Origin: Bacteroidales bacterium UBA3290
GTDB lineage: Bacteria; Bacteroidota; Bacteroidia; Bacteroidales; UBA932
NCBI GenBank assembly: GCA_002361615.1
Contig: DETK01000045.1
Span: forward strand, 10,770 to 74,769
Reading direction: 5' to 3'
DNA: 64,000 nt
Below the pieces are notes generated by a model, which saw only the letters and a list, made by a program, of their open reading frames with translations, was not told where the DNA came from and did no database searches. Positions 15,838 through 24,319 of this stretch are shown here, piece by piece; within the stretch, counting starts at the first letter, position 1, and the number at the start of each line of letters is the position of its first letter. The position numbers and the translations under genes were made by a program.

Positions 15838-18390
15838 ATGAACCAGCTCTACCTGATCGACGGCCATTCCTTGATTTTCAGGATGTACTACGCATTCCTG
15901 CGCAGGCCCATGATCAACTCGAAAGGCGAGGACACCTCGATCCTGTTCGGCTTTACCAAATACCTGCTGGAGCTGATCGCCCGCGAGCAGCCCACCCACC
16001 TGGCCGTGATGTTCGATCCGCCGGGCGGAACCTTCCGCCACACGATTTACCCCGAATACAAGGCCACACGTACGGCCACGCCGGAACTCGTAAAGGCAGC
16101 CCTCGAGCCGCTCTCCCGGATCGTCGAAGCCCTCGACATCCCGGTGCTGATGAAGCCCGGCTTCGAGGCCGACGACGTAATCGGCACGCTGGCCCGCCGC
16201 TTCGCTTCCGACACCTGCGACGTCTATATGGTCACGCCCGACAAAGACCTGGGTCAGATCGTGGACGACCACATCTACCAGTACAAGCCCGGCAAGGGCG
16301 GCGCCGAACGCGAGATTGTGTCGAAGGAAGCCATCTGCGCACAGTACGGCATCGACGACCCGAAACAGATCATTGACATCCTGGCCATCTGGGGCGATAC
16401 GGCCGACAACGTGAAAGGCGTGGACGGCGTCGGGGAAGTGGGCGCCCGCAAGCTGGTCGCCAAATACGGCAGCCTCGAAGGCATCGAAGCCCATCTGGAC
16501 GAACTGCCGCCCAAGCAGCAGGAAGCGTTCCGCAAGGCGCTCCCCCACCTCGGCCTGAGCAAGACCCTGGTCACCGTCAAGACCGACGTCGAAATCGAGA
16601 CGGACGAGCCGCAGCTGCGCCTCGGTCAGCCCGATCCGCAGCAAGTCGCGGAACTGTTCAACCACTACGAATTCAATTCTCTCCGCGGGCTGGTCCCCAA
16701 CCTGCAGCCCGTCCCGAAAGCCGTGCGCGCCACGCTCGAGAGCGAAGAAGCTCCCGCCGCGGAAATCCTCCGCCAGGCCAGGGCCGAAGGCCGCGTGGCC
16801 GTCCGCCTGGGCGACCGCGTGATCCTGGCTTCCGGCAAGCGCTACTGCACGCTGTCCTACGCCGAAGCGGCCGGCATCCTCGCCGACGAAACGATCGTCA
16901 AATGCGGCCACGGTCTCAAGCACACCGCCCTCAAGGGCCCGCTGCACGACCTCGAGATCATGCACTACCTCCTCAACCCGGAACGCAGCCACAAACTCGA
17001 GACCCTCTGCGCCACCTATCTGGACGTGGACCTGGCGGAAAGCGCGCAGGACGGCCAGATGATGCTCTTCGACTTCGAAGACAAGACGGGCGGACGGGAG
17101 TGCGTCGCCGCCGGCCTGATCGAGCCGCTCCTGGTCGCGGAGCTGCAGCAACAGCATCTCTGGGACCTGTACACCCGCATCGAGATGCCGCTGATCGGCA
17201 TCCTGGCCCGGATGGAAGCCACGGGCGTGAAGATCGACCCGCAGATGCTGGGCCAGTACAGCCGCGTCCTGTCGAAGGAGCTCTCGCAGATCGAGCAGGA
17301 GGCACGCGAGATGGCCGGTGAGCCGTCGCTCAACCTTTCCTCGCCCCGCCAGATCGGCATCGTGCTGTACGAGAAACTCCAGCTCAATCCCCGGGTCAAG
17401 AAGACCCGCACCGACAGCTACCCTACCGACGAAGAGACCCTGACCGAAATAGCCGACCGACATCCGATTGTCGGCAAAATCCTGGAATTCAGAGCTATCA
17501 AAAAGCTCCTCTCGACCTATATCGACCCGCTGCCGAGCCTCATCAACCCCGCCACCGGAAAGGTGCACACCACCTTCACGCAGGCCCTCACGGCAACGGG
17601 GCGTCTCAGCAGCCAGGGTCCCAACCTGCAGAATATCCCGATCCGTACCGAGCGCGGCATGAAGATCCGCGAAGCCTTCGTCCCGAGCGATCCCGACGGC
17701 TGGATCGTATCGGCCGACTATTCCCAGATCGAGCTGCGGCTGATGGCCCATCTGAGCGGCGACCCGCATCTGGTGGAAGGATTCGCCCACGGCGCCGACG
17801 TGCACCGCGCCACGGCCGCCCGCATCTTCCACGTAGCCCCCGAAGCCGTGACGGCCGAACAGCGGCGGCACGCCAAGGTGGCCAATTTCGGCATCATCTA
17901 CGGCATCTCGGCCTTCGGACTCTCGCAGCGGATGGGCATCTCCCGCACCGAAGCCCGGAACTTCATCGAAGAATACTTCCGCAGCTATCCCGGCGTCAAG
18001 GAATATATGGACCGCGTCGTCGCCCAGGCAAGGGAAAAAGGCTGGGTCGAGACGATCTTCGGCCGCAAGCGCTTCCTGCCCGACATCGGCAGCAAGAACG
18101 CCGTGGCCCGCGGCCTGGCCGAGCGCAACGCCATCAACGCCCCGATCCAGGGCAGCGCCGCCGACATCATCAAACTCGCGATGATCGCCGTCGACCGGCG
18201 GCTGGCCGCCGAAGGGCTGCAAAGCCGGATGGTGCTCCAGGTCCACGACGAACTGGTGTTCGACGTAACGGCCGGTGAGCGGGACCGCATCGTGGAAATC
18301 GTCAAACAAGAAATGGAAGGCGTCTGCTCGCTCGCCGTTCCCCTGATCACGGAGTGCAACTATGGCAAAAACTGGAGAGAAGCACACTAA
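15838..18390 (+). CDS. polA: DNA polymerase I (proofreading domain apparently inactive)
   Basis: An 850-residue family A polymerase for primer removal and gap repair. Residues 1-260 are the 5'-3' nuclease (YLIDGHSLIFRMYYAF, GFEADDVIGTLARR, TPDKDLGQI). About 290-430 is a shrunken 3'-5' exonuclease-like region. The polymerase domain follows with SQGPNLQNIPIRTERG, motif A SADYSQIELRLMAHLSGD, motif B RRHAKVANFGIIYGISAFGL and motif C MVLQVHDELVFDV. The exonuclease acids are not seen: VAVRLGDRVIL stands where the DxE motif is expected, and GLKHTALKG where the second-motif aspartate should be. It is shorter than the 928 residues of E. coli Pol I. Its 3' end overlaps the next gene by 29 bp. Confidence 0.95.
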   Translation: MNQLYLIDGHSLIFRMYYAFLRRPMINSKGEDTSILFGFTKYLLELIAREQPTHLAVMFDPPGGTFRHTIYPEYKATRTATPELVKAALEPLSRIVEALDIPVLMKPGFEADDVIGTLARRFASDTCDVYMVTPDKDLGQIVDDHIYQYKPGKGGAEREIVSKEAICAQYGIDDPKQIIDILAIWGDTADNVKGVDGVGEVGARKLVAKYGSLEGIEAHLDELPPKQQEAFRKALPHLGLSKTLVTVKTDVEIETDEPQLRLGQPDPQQVAELFNHYEFNSLRGLVPNLQPVPKAVRATLESEEAPAAEILRQARAEGRVAVRLGDRVILASGKRYCTLSYAEAAGILADETIVKCGHGLKHTALKGPLHDLEIMHYLLNPERSHKLETLCATYLDVDLAESAQDGQMMLFDFEDKTGGRECVAAGLIEPLLVAELQQQHLWDLYTRIEMPLIGILARMEATGVKIDPQMLGQYSRVLSKELSQIEQEAREMAGEPSLNLSSPRQIGIVLYEKLQLNPRVKKTRTDSYPTDEETLTEIADRHPIVGKILEFRAIKKLLSTYIDPLPSLINPATGKVHTTFTQALTATGRLSSQGPNLQNIPIRTERGMKIREAFVPSDPDGWIVSADYSQIELRLMAHLSGDPHLVEGFAHGADVHRATAARIFHVAPEAVTAEQRRHAKVANFGIIYGISAFGLSQRMGISRTEARNFIEEYFRSYPGVKEYMDRVVAQAREKGWVETIFGRKRFLPDIGSKNAVARGLAERNAINAPIQGSAADIIKLAMIAVDRRLAAEGLQSRMVLQVHDELVFDVTAGERDRIVEIVKQEMEGVCSLAVPLITECNYGKNWREAH

Positions 18391-18952
18391 ACTCGAGGAC
18401 CTCGCCCTCGTGGAACTGGCGCTGCAGCGCGACCAGGGCGCCTTTGCGCTCCTGCTTGAGAAGTACCACGCCTCGCTGATGAACCACGTCCTCAAATATG
18501 TGACCGTGGTGGAAGATGCCGAGGACATCTGCCAGCGCAGTTTCGAGAAGGCCTTCATGAACATCGACCGGTACAATTCCCGCTACGCTTTCTCGACCTG
18601 GCTCTACAACATCGCCCAGAACGAGGCCATCGACCACATCCGCCGCAGCCGCTCCTCGATCAACTCCGTGCCCATCTCTTCGGAGCGCGAGGCGCTCGAC
18701 GTCCTTTCGGGCAGCACGCCCGAGGAGGAATTCATCATCGACCAGGCGGTCCGCGAGTTGATCTCAGGTATCCAGAGCCTCCCCGAAAGCTACCGCCAGG
18801 TGGCGGAACTGCGCTTCATCAAGGACTACGCCTACGAAGACATCGCCCGGGAACTCGGCCTGCCGCTGGGCACGGTCAAGACCCGCATCAACCGGGCCCG
18901 CAAAACCCTCGAAAAAATGGTGGAGAACCCTGCCGATGGAAAAGCTGACTGA
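18362..18952 (+). CDS. ECF-family RNA polymerase sigma factor
   Basis: A 196-residue sigma factor. Region 2: AFALLLEKYHASLMNHVLKYVTVVEDAEDICQRSFEKAF and FSTWLYNIAQNEAIDHIRRSR. Region 4: LPESYRQVAELRFIKDYAYEDIARELGLPLGTVKTRINRARKTL. It starts 29 bp inside the end of polA and overlaps rsmG by 17 bp, so it is embedded in a housekeeping operon with no anti-sigma gene beside it. This resembles the Bacteroidota SigW/RpoE-like factors that are encoded without an adjacent anti-sigma factor. Confidence 0.92.
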   Translation: MAKTGEKHTKLEDLALVELALQRDQGAFALLLEKYHASLMNHVLKYVTVVEDAEDICQRSFEKAFMNIDRYNSRYAFSTWLYNIAQNEAIDHIRRSRSSINSVPISSEREALDVLSGSTPEEEFIIDQAVRELISGIQSLPESYRQVAELRFIKDYAYEDIARELGLPLGTVKTRINRARKTLEKMVENPADGKAD

Positions 18953-19553
18953 CCTGTTCCCCGCCCTGACGGAAAGCCAAAAAGCCCGTTACGAAGCGAT
19001 GGAAGAACTCTACCGCACGTGGAACGCGCGCATCAACGTCATCTCCCGCAAGGACATGGACAATCTTCTCACGCACCACATCCTCCATTCGATGGCCATC
19101 GCCAAGGTCATCGACTTCCCCGCCGGGAGTACCGTGCTCGACGTGGGAACCGGCGGCGGCTTCCCCGGCATTCCGCTCGCCGTGCTCTTTCCCGAAGTCC
19201 GCTTCACGCTCTGCGATTCCATCGGCAAGAAAGTCAAGGTCGCCCAGGCCGTGGCGGAAGGCTTGTCGCTCGAGAATGTGACGTGCGTCCAGGCCCGGGC
19301 CGAGAGCCTGCCCGGCCGCTTCGACTATGTCGTCTCGCGCGCCGTGACCGACCTGACCACCTTCTACCCCTGGGTCAAGGACAAGTTCAACCGCGCCATC
19401 TTCTACCTCAAGGGAGGCCAGCTCGAAGCTGAGATCGCCGATTGCGCCCGGCGCTGCCGCATCGATCCGCAGAAGTTTTTCCAGGTCCAGATTTCCAATT
19501 GGTTCCGTGATCCGTGGTTCGAAGGGAAGAAGATCGTGATTATCTCGAAATAA
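18936..19553 (+). CDS. rsmG: 16S rRNA (guanine527-N7)-methyltransferase RsmG
   Basis: A 205-residue SAM-dependent methyltransferase (GidB) that modifies G527 of 16S rRNA. The motif VLDVGTGGGFPGIPLAVLFPEVRFTLCDSIGKKVKV is diagnostic, followed by VQARAESLPGRFDYVVSRAVTDL. Length is normal. It overlaps the upstream sigma gene by 17 bp and probably shares its transcript. The rpmH promoter begins immediately after its stop. Confidence 0.95.
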   Translation: MEKLTDLFPALTESQKARYEAMEELYRTWNARINVISRKDMDNLLTHHILHSMAIAKVIDFPAGSTVLDVGTGGGFPGIPLAVLFPEVRFTLCDSIGKKVKVAQAVAEGLSLENVTCVQARAESLPGRFDYVVSRAVTDLTTFYPWVKDKFNRAIFYLKGGQLEAEIADCARRCRIDPQKFFQVQISNWFRDPWFEGKKIVIISK

Positions 19554-19554
19554 A

Positions 19555-19585
19555 TTTGCAGATCAGCAAAAAAGCGTTATCTTTG
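19555..19585 (+). promoter_or_regulatory. Bacteroidota-type promoter of rpmH
   Basis: A full two-part promoter: TTTG (19555-19558), a 19-bp spacer, then TATCTTTG (19578-19585). It starts 1 bp after the rsmG stop codon and lies about 32 bp before the rpmH ATG. Confidence 0.65.
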
Positions 19586-19617
19586 CGGTCCCGAATTCGA
19601 AATAAAAAGCTTTAGAT

Positions 19618-19770
19618 ATGAAACGTACATTTCAACCTTCCCAGCGCAAGCGTCGCAACAAGCACGGTTTCCGTGAGAGAATGTCCACGCCCAATGGACG
19701 CCGCGTGCTTGCCGCCCGCCGTCGTCACGGCCGCAAGAAACTGACCGTCAGCTCCGAGGATCTTTGGTAA
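19618..19770 (+). CDS. rpmH: 50S ribosomal protein L34
   Basis: A 50-residue, very basic protein. It begins MKRTFQPSQRKRRNKHGFRE, followed by the conserved RMSTPNGRRVLAARRRHGRKKL. The length and sequence are typical of L34. It has its own strong promoter. The usual partner rnpA does not follow; the next gene is mqnE, whose proposed start overlaps the L34 stop codon. Confidence 0.97.
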   Translation: MKRTFQPSQRKRRNKHGFRERMSTPNGRRVLAARRRHGRKKLTVSSEDLW

Positions 19771-20822
19771 GAGTTTCCCGCAAAGAGCTGTTGGAACTTT
19801 ATGAGGCGCCCCTGCCCGAACTGCAGGCGGCGTCTTCTTTTGTGCGCCATAGCCTGAACGGCGACCGCATCTACTACAACCGCAACTTCCATCTCGAGCC
19901 CTCGAACATCTGCACCCACCGCTGCCGCTTCTGCTCCTACCGGAGGGACGACGCCACGCAGCCCGGGGCCTGGAGCATGCCGCTCGAAGATATCCTCCCC
20001 TACTGCGAATCCAAGTTCGAGCCCGGGATGACCGAGATCCACATCGTGGGAAGTGTCCATCCGGAAAAGAATTTCAACTACTATCTCGGTATCGTCGACA
20101 TGGTCTCGGCTTTCGCCCGGAAGCACGGCACGAAAGAACGGCCGGTTTCCATCAAGGCGTACACGGCCGTCGAAATCGATGATATGTGCCGCTTCAACAA
20201 GATTTCCGTGGAAGATTGCCTGCGGGCCCTCCGGGTGGCGGGGGTCGATACCCTTCCCGGCGGCGGCGCCGAAATCTTCGCCCCGTCCATCCGCCGGCAG
20301 ATCTGTCCCGACAAGTGCGATGCGCAGCGCTGGCTCGCCATCCATCGGACCGCACACCAGTTGAGCATGCCTTCCAACTGCACGATGCTCTTCGGCCACA
20401 TCGAAAGCCGCGAAGACCGGGTGGACCACCTGCTCGCCCTGCGTTCGCTGCAAGACGAGACCGGCGGGTTCAACGCCTTCATCCCGCTGAAATTCAGGGC
20501 CCGGCACAATGCGCTCGCTCATCTGGGCGAAGTTTCGGACGAAGAAGTGCTGCGCACCTTCGCCATCGCCCGCCTGGCCCTCGACAACATCCCCCACATC
20601 AAGGCCTACTGGCCGATGCTGGGCAAGGAACTGGCCCTCGAAGCGATGGCCTGGGGCGCCGACGACATGGACGGCACCATCAACGACTCCACGAAAATCT
20701 ACTCCCTGGCCGGTGCCACTGACCAGCGCCCCACCCTCTTAGTCCCGGAGCTGCAGGCCCTCGCCGCCGCCTCCGGCTGGCAGGCCGTCGAACGCGACAG
20801 TTTCTACCGTGCTTTGTCCTGA
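19764..20822 (+). CDS. mqnE: radical SAM aminofutalosine synthase MqnE
   Basis: A 352-residue radical SAM enzyme of the futalosine menaquinone pathway, adding adenosyl carbon to the chorismate-derived precursor. The cluster-binding CxxxCxxC is NICTHRCRFCSY (Cys50, 54, 57). IHIVGSVHPEKNFNYY, VDTLPGGGAEIFAPSIRRQICPDKC and TIND are family motifs shared with MqnC/CofH; the combination favours MqnE. The start is uncertain: a TTG at 19764 overlaps the last 7 bases of rpmH, and no ATG exists before the conserved N-terminus. It is probably co-transcribed with rpmH. Confidence 0.85.
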   Translation: MVRVSRKELLELYEAPLPELQAASSFVRHSLNGDRIYYNRNFHLEPSNICTHRCRFCSYRRDDATQPGAWSMPLEDILPYCESKFEPGMTEIHIVGSVHPEKNFNYYLGIVDMVSAFARKHGTKERPVSIKAYTAVEIDDMCRFNKISVEDCLRALRVAGVDTLPGGGAEIFAPSIRRQICPDKCDAQRWLAIHRTAHQLSMPSNCTMLFGHIESREDRVDHLLALRSLQDETGGFNAFIPLKFRARHNALAHLGEVSDEEVLRTFAIARLALDNIPHIKAYWPMLGKELALEAMAWGADDMDGTINDSTKIYSLAGATDQRPTLLVPELQALAAASGWQAVERDSFYRALS

Positions 20823-20871
20823 GTCAGATTGTCCCTTGTTTCGCCGCCCGCCTCGGATTCTGCGCCGCGGC

Positions 20872-20983
20872 CGGGCAAGGTTTCATTTCGTGCCTTGGAC
20901 CTTGCCCATACGTTCCGCCTCACAGACCGCTGTGCCCACGATTCACCGGGCAAGGTCCCGCCACTCAAATGAGACCTTGCCCG
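20872..20983. repeat. two tandem hairpins sharing the GGGCAAGGT arm
   Basis: The 164-bp gap between mqnE and the next gene holds two inverted repeats with the same arm sequence. The first pairs GGGCAAGGT (20873-20881) with ACCTTGCCC (20899-20907). The second pairs CGGGCAAGGTC (20947-20957) with GACCTTGCCCG (20973-20983). Neither is followed by a T-tract. They may be transcript-end structures for the convergent genes or a local palindromic repeat. Confidence 0.5.
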
Positions 20984-20986
20984 CTG

Positions 20987-21760
20987 CTACGCCACACTTC
21001 CTTTTCCCCGACGCCTGCACCAAAACTGGATGAGCGGACAAAACACTAAAGGCTGGACAAGCACGGCCCATACCGGCAGAAGGTAGCAGGCGCTCAGCAG
21101 CCAAGAGGTTTGCACCAGGTTGATTACGACGGCTGCGAAGGAGAGGACAGACAGCGTAATCAGCGTGGGTCTTACCCAACGGCCGTCCATCCTCCGCTGG
21201 ACTTCGGGAGCATTGGCCAGCAGGATCATATAGTAGGCGAAAGCCAGTATGGTGGGAAAATCCATCCAGCGGTGGCGGTCCATTGCGTTGCTTATGGCAA
21301 TGTATGTAAAAGCAATTGCAAGGACGATGACAACGAGTTCCGCCGTATCGTGCGGCCTGATCCGGTCGGGGTGTAGCAGGAGACCCAGGATCATTGCCCA
21401 AACTAGGCAACAGCCCATATAGCCCGGCGGAAGATAATACGTATATCTTCCCCAGATGTAAAGCACCAGCAGTAACGCAGACAATGCGTAGAGCACTACG
21501 CGAAGGCCCCGTCCCGGATTCGGGATGGCGCGCTGCAGCGACTGTCCCACCCACGCCGCCAGCACCGCCAGCGCCAGAATCTTGAGACTCCCCAGGCTAC
21601 GAAGAAGCCAAATCTCGAAGTGGTCGAAGAGTGTATGGTTCCCGACGCCGAAGGGATCAGGAAAAGGCACACAGAGATGTACCAGAAATTGCAGGCAGAT
21701 GATGGCGGTGGCTACGCCGACTAGAAAGCGGGAGGAAGCGGATAAACGGGTGGCAGTCAT
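20987..21760 (-). CDS. polytopic membrane protein of unknown function
   Basis: A 257-residue protein with about seven hydrophobic helices: FLVGVATAIICLQFLVHLCV, ILALAVLAAWVGQSL, VVLYALSALLLVLYIWG, GCCLVWAMILGLLL, AELVVIVLAIAFTYIAIS, TILAFAYYMILLA, TLITLSVLSFAAVVINLV. No domain is recognised. The frame is open well upstream, but the ATG at 21760 lies 4 bp after the stop of the leucine-rich lipoprotein gene, so it is most likely the last gene of that operon. Confidence 0.65.
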   Translation of the reverse strand: MTATRLSASSRFLVGVATAIICLQFLVHLCVPFPDPFGVGNHTLFDHFEIWLLRSLGSLKILALAVLAAWVGQSLQRAIPNPGRGLRVVLYALSALLLVLYIWGRYTYYLPPGYMGCCLVWAMILGLLLHPDRIRPHDTAELVVIVLAIAFTYIAISNAMDRHRWMDFPTILAFAYYMILLANAPEVQRRMDGRWVRPTLITLSVLSFAAVVINLVQTSWLLSACYLLPVWAVLVQPLVFCPLIQFWCRRRGKGSVA

Positions 21761-21764
21761 AGGT

Positions 21765-22544
21765 CTAAATCGTTTGGATGCGTTTGAATAGTTTCCAGCA
21801 TAGTGCTTGGCGGTAGGCCTCGACAGAGCCTTCGGGAACATAAAGCGTACAACGCTGCAGGCCGGTGTCGAAGAAAGCGCCCATCGTATCAAAATCTTCC
21901 GGATCGTCTTCAAACTCGAAGTGTGGCGGCTCGGGATTCCGGACGATGAAAGTCCGCAGGCTCCCGCAACTGGCGAACGACAAGCCGCCGATGGAATGGA
22001 CCGAGGCCGGAAGATCGACGGCCCGCAGTTTCTGGCAGCCGTCGAAGGCCCGCCACGGAATGGAAGTGACCGGACCCTCGATGATGACATCACGGAGTTC
22101 TTCGCAGCCGTAGAATGAACAGACGCCGATCTCCTGGACACTTCTGGGAAGCACGATCTCGACCAGGTGCTTGTTGCATTGGAAGGCCCGCTCATCGATG
22201 ACCCGGACCGTCCCGGGGATGGCGAAATGGGTAGCGGCTGAATCCCGCGGGTAATACAACAGCATTTTCCCGCTCTCCGAATAAGCGAGCGGCCACGAAG
22301 GATCGTAGAAGTACGGTCCGTAGCCGATGCCCGTGACAGCGGATATGGAGTCGGCCCAGGCTGTGTCAAACGTCAAATCGTTTTCTGTTGAATCTGCAGG
22401 TACCGTCTCCTGCGCCAATGTCGTTGAACGCTGTACGGTCCGGTTGCCTTCACACTGTGAGAAGAGCGCCCCGATGACTAACAAAGCCGATACGTGTAAA
22501 ACCGGTAGGATGGACCTTCGTCCTTTCATTTCAACTATTATCAT
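21765..22544 (-). CDS. BspA-like leucine-rich-repeat lipoprotein
   Basis: A 259-residue protein with an N-terminal lipoprotein signal (ALLVIGALFSQC). The mature part holds LRR_5 (BspA/TpLRR) repeats: TVRVIDERAFQCNKHLVEIVLPRSVQEIGVCSFYGCEELRDVIIEGPVTSIPWRAFDGCQKLRAVDLPASVHSIGG. It is probably surface-anchored and may mediate adhesion. The ATG at 22544 overlaps the upstream stop by ATGA; an internal ATG at 22529 would also fit the signal peptide. It lies in the downstream part of the long minus-strand operon that carries the left caspase/CHAT system. Confidence 0.8.
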   Translation of the reverse strand: MIIVEMKGRRSILPVLHVSALLVIGALFSQCEGNRTVQRSTTLAQETVPADSTENDLTFDTAWADSISAVTGIGYGPYFYDPSWPLAYSESGKMLLYYPRDSAATHFAIPGTVRVIDERAFQCNKHLVEIVLPRSVQEIGVCSFYGCEELRDVIIEGPVTSIPWRAFDGCQKLRAVDLPASVHSIGGLSFASCGSLRTFIVRNPEPPHFEFEDDPEDFDTMGAFFDTGLQRCTLYVPEGSVEAYRQALCWKLFKRIQTI

Positions 22545-23785
22545 AGCAAATCCTTGAAAACCTGTTCGTAATTATAGGCCGCCAGCTGCTCGTCGCTGCA
22601 GTCGAAGAGCAGCAGTTCGTCGACGAATTCCTGACTCTGGTAGCCGAAGCATTGGTAGCGGTTCTTGAGGGCGATGAGTTTGCGGCGGCAGATGGCACGG
22701 GTGGCGTGGTCAAACGCAGGCCGGAAGGAAGCCGGCAGCCGCGGGGCAATCCCAGCGCGGAAGTCCATCCACTGCTTCCACGCCGCTTTCTCTTTCAGCA
22801 GGGCTTCGCGCCGCTGTGCGACGGGAAGCAGATAGTCTTCCTCGTCCTCAGGCTCCACCAGCCCGGCGATGAAAGCATCGTACTCCGCCAGGACGCGCGG
22901 GGCAGTCGCATAGCGGCTGTCCGCTCCGAGGAGGCGGGTGGAGTCCGGACAGACCCAGGCATTGACGGCACTTCGGTACGTCATCACTTCGTAAGTCTGG
23001 GACTCGCCCCACTCGACCGGGTAGGAAGAGGCCATCCCGTCATAATAGTTCACCACCTCGAAGGTTGAATCATATACCTGAGCATACCGCTCCGCGAGCG
23101 CAAAATCGCGCAGGGCCATTGCTGCCAGCGCCGAATCCGCCCGCTGCGCAAACTGCCGTATGGCAATCCGGTTGTAGCAGTGCTGAAGATAGGATTCCAG
23201 GCCGGCTTTCATATTGAGTTCAACCTGGAACTCAGCGTCGAAATCGAGCATACGCCCGATCTGCTGCCGGAACAGCGCGAGCCTTCCCTGCAAATGAGCC
23301 GGCGCAATGGAATCACCCGTGAACTGCGCCAGCCGCCAGCAGACGAACGCATCCTCGTCAGCATCCTTGAAGGACAAGTTGTTCAAGTCGTAGAAAGCCG
23401 TCAGATGCGGCACCCCCTCCGCAAAGCGGGACAATTCCAGGCTGTCGATACCGTGTAGTTCGTTCTGCCCGCACTCCGCCTTCCATCCGGCGACCTGCTG
23501 CGGATCCGGATCTTCGAACAAGTGCACAATGCGGTCTTCAGGATGCCAGCGGCGGGTGACATCAGCCCCCTCCCCCGCCCCTGCCGGAGTCGCCGGGGCT
23601 GCCGGGGCTGCCGGGTTGGGACGGCAGCCCGCTAAGCCCAAGAGCAGCAGAACAATAAGAAAGTTGATACCGCGCAATTCCTTGGTCAGAAGTGCGTTCT
23701 CTTCATTCTTGGACCGGCTTACCAGCCACATCACAAGAAAGAATACCGCCAGGACGATGAAGATGATGGTGAAGATGAATTCCAT
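22541..23785 (-). CDS. membrane-anchored protein of unknown function
   Basis: A 414-residue protein. An N-terminal hydrophobic helix (FIFTIIFIVLAVFFLVMWLV) is followed within about 20 residues by a second hydrophobic stretch ending in a lipobox-like sequence (FLIVLLLLGLAGC), then an Ala/Pro linker (NPAAPAAPATPAGAGEG). The rest is mostly helical, with Trp and Ala-rich segments. Having both a helix and a lipobox is odd and could mean that the true start is a non-ATG codon before the lipobox. The stop overlaps the next gene by ATGA. A TAnnTTTG element lies 31 bp upstream of the ATG. Confidence 0.6.
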   Translation of the reverse strand: MEFIFTIIFIVLAVFFLVMWLVSRSKNEENALLTKELRGINFLIVLLLLGLAGCRPNPAAPAAPATPAGAGEGADVTRRWHPEDRIVHLFEDPDPQQVAGWKAECGQNELHGIDSLELSRFAEGVPHLTAFYDLNNLSFKDADEDAFVCWRLAQFTGDSIAPAHLQGRLALFRQQIGRMLDFDAEFQVELNMKAGLESYLQHCYNRIAIRQFAQRADSALAAMALRDFALAERYAQVYDSTFEVVNYYDGMASSYPVEWGESQTYEVMTYRSAVNAWVCPDSTRLLGADSRYATAPRVLAEYDAFIAGLVEPEDEEDYLLPVAQRREALLKEKAAWKQWMDFRAGIAPRLPASFRPAFDHATRAICRRKLIALKNRYQCFGYQSQEFVDELLLFDCSDEQLAAYNYEQVFKDLL

Positions 23786-23811
23786 ATAAACGACTTTCAG
23801 GAGTTGATATT

Positions 23812-23827
23812 CGTTACAAAAGTAACG
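23812..23827 (-). promoter_or_regulatory. -7 promoter element inside a 16-bp palindrome
   Basis: TACTTTTG (minus strand, 23817-23824) lies inside CGTTAC-AAAA-GTAACG, a palindrome at 23812-23827. It is placed 31 bp before the start of the 414-residue membrane protein gene. A regulator could bind the palindrome. Confidence 0.4.
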
Positions 23828-23865
23828 AGTTCCGGCCTGAAAAAAAATCGTAAATGCACCGGTAT

Positions 23866-24291
23866 CTACAGATCGAAGTACCAAGTGTTGGTGTCAATGG
23901 TGGCCTTGTACATAAATTCGGACTCGAGGGGATTGCTGTTGACCAACGGACGGCACTCGCTGACACTGCTGCCGGAATATATCTTGTCCCAGCGCCCGCC
24001 CAGGCCGGAGTTGACGTATTTCTGGGTGACGCGCATCGACCTCCCGCCGTAGCCCCCTGTAGTAACTTCGACGACGATGGGCATCTTGTACACATTCCCC
24101 TGATTGTCGAGCAGATAGGCCGTTGTCCTGTACGATTTCGCGGAGGGATGCGGCGCTACCCGCTGCTGGTACTGTTGCTGTTGCCCCTGCTGGTTCAGAA
24201 GCAAATTGTTGTAGGTTTGCTGATAACCGATCTGCGCGGAGGCGTAAGTAGCGGCTGCAAGGAAGCAGACGAGGAAAAAGAGTTTTTTCAT
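23866..24291 (-). CDS. small secreted protein of unknown function
   Basis: A 141-residue protein with signal peptide (MKKLFFLVCFLAAATYASAQ). The mature N-terminus is Gln/Asn-rich (NNLLLNQQGQQQQYQQ) and the rest looks beta-rich (TAYLLDNQGNVYKMPIVVEVTTGGYGG). No family recognised. It lies between the YbjN-like gene and the membrane protein gene, 28 bp after the former, in the same direction. Confidence 0.6.
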   Translation of the reverse strand: MKKLFFLVCFLAAATYASAQIGYQQTYNNLLLNQQGQQQQYQQRVAPHPSAKSYRTTAYLLDNQGNVYKMPIVVEVTTGGYGGRSMRVTQKYVNSGLGGRWDKIYSGSSVSECRPLVNSNPLESEFMYKATIDTNTWYFDL

Positions 24292-24319
24292 AATGTTATT
24301 TTATTTAACTGATTAAGAA

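Noticed and set aside
15823..18576. A 917-codon minus-strand open frame opposite polA
   Set aside because: It is the antisense shadow of polA in high-GC DNA, is rich in His/Asp/Val, and shows no domain. The plus-strand polymerase motifs are unambiguous.
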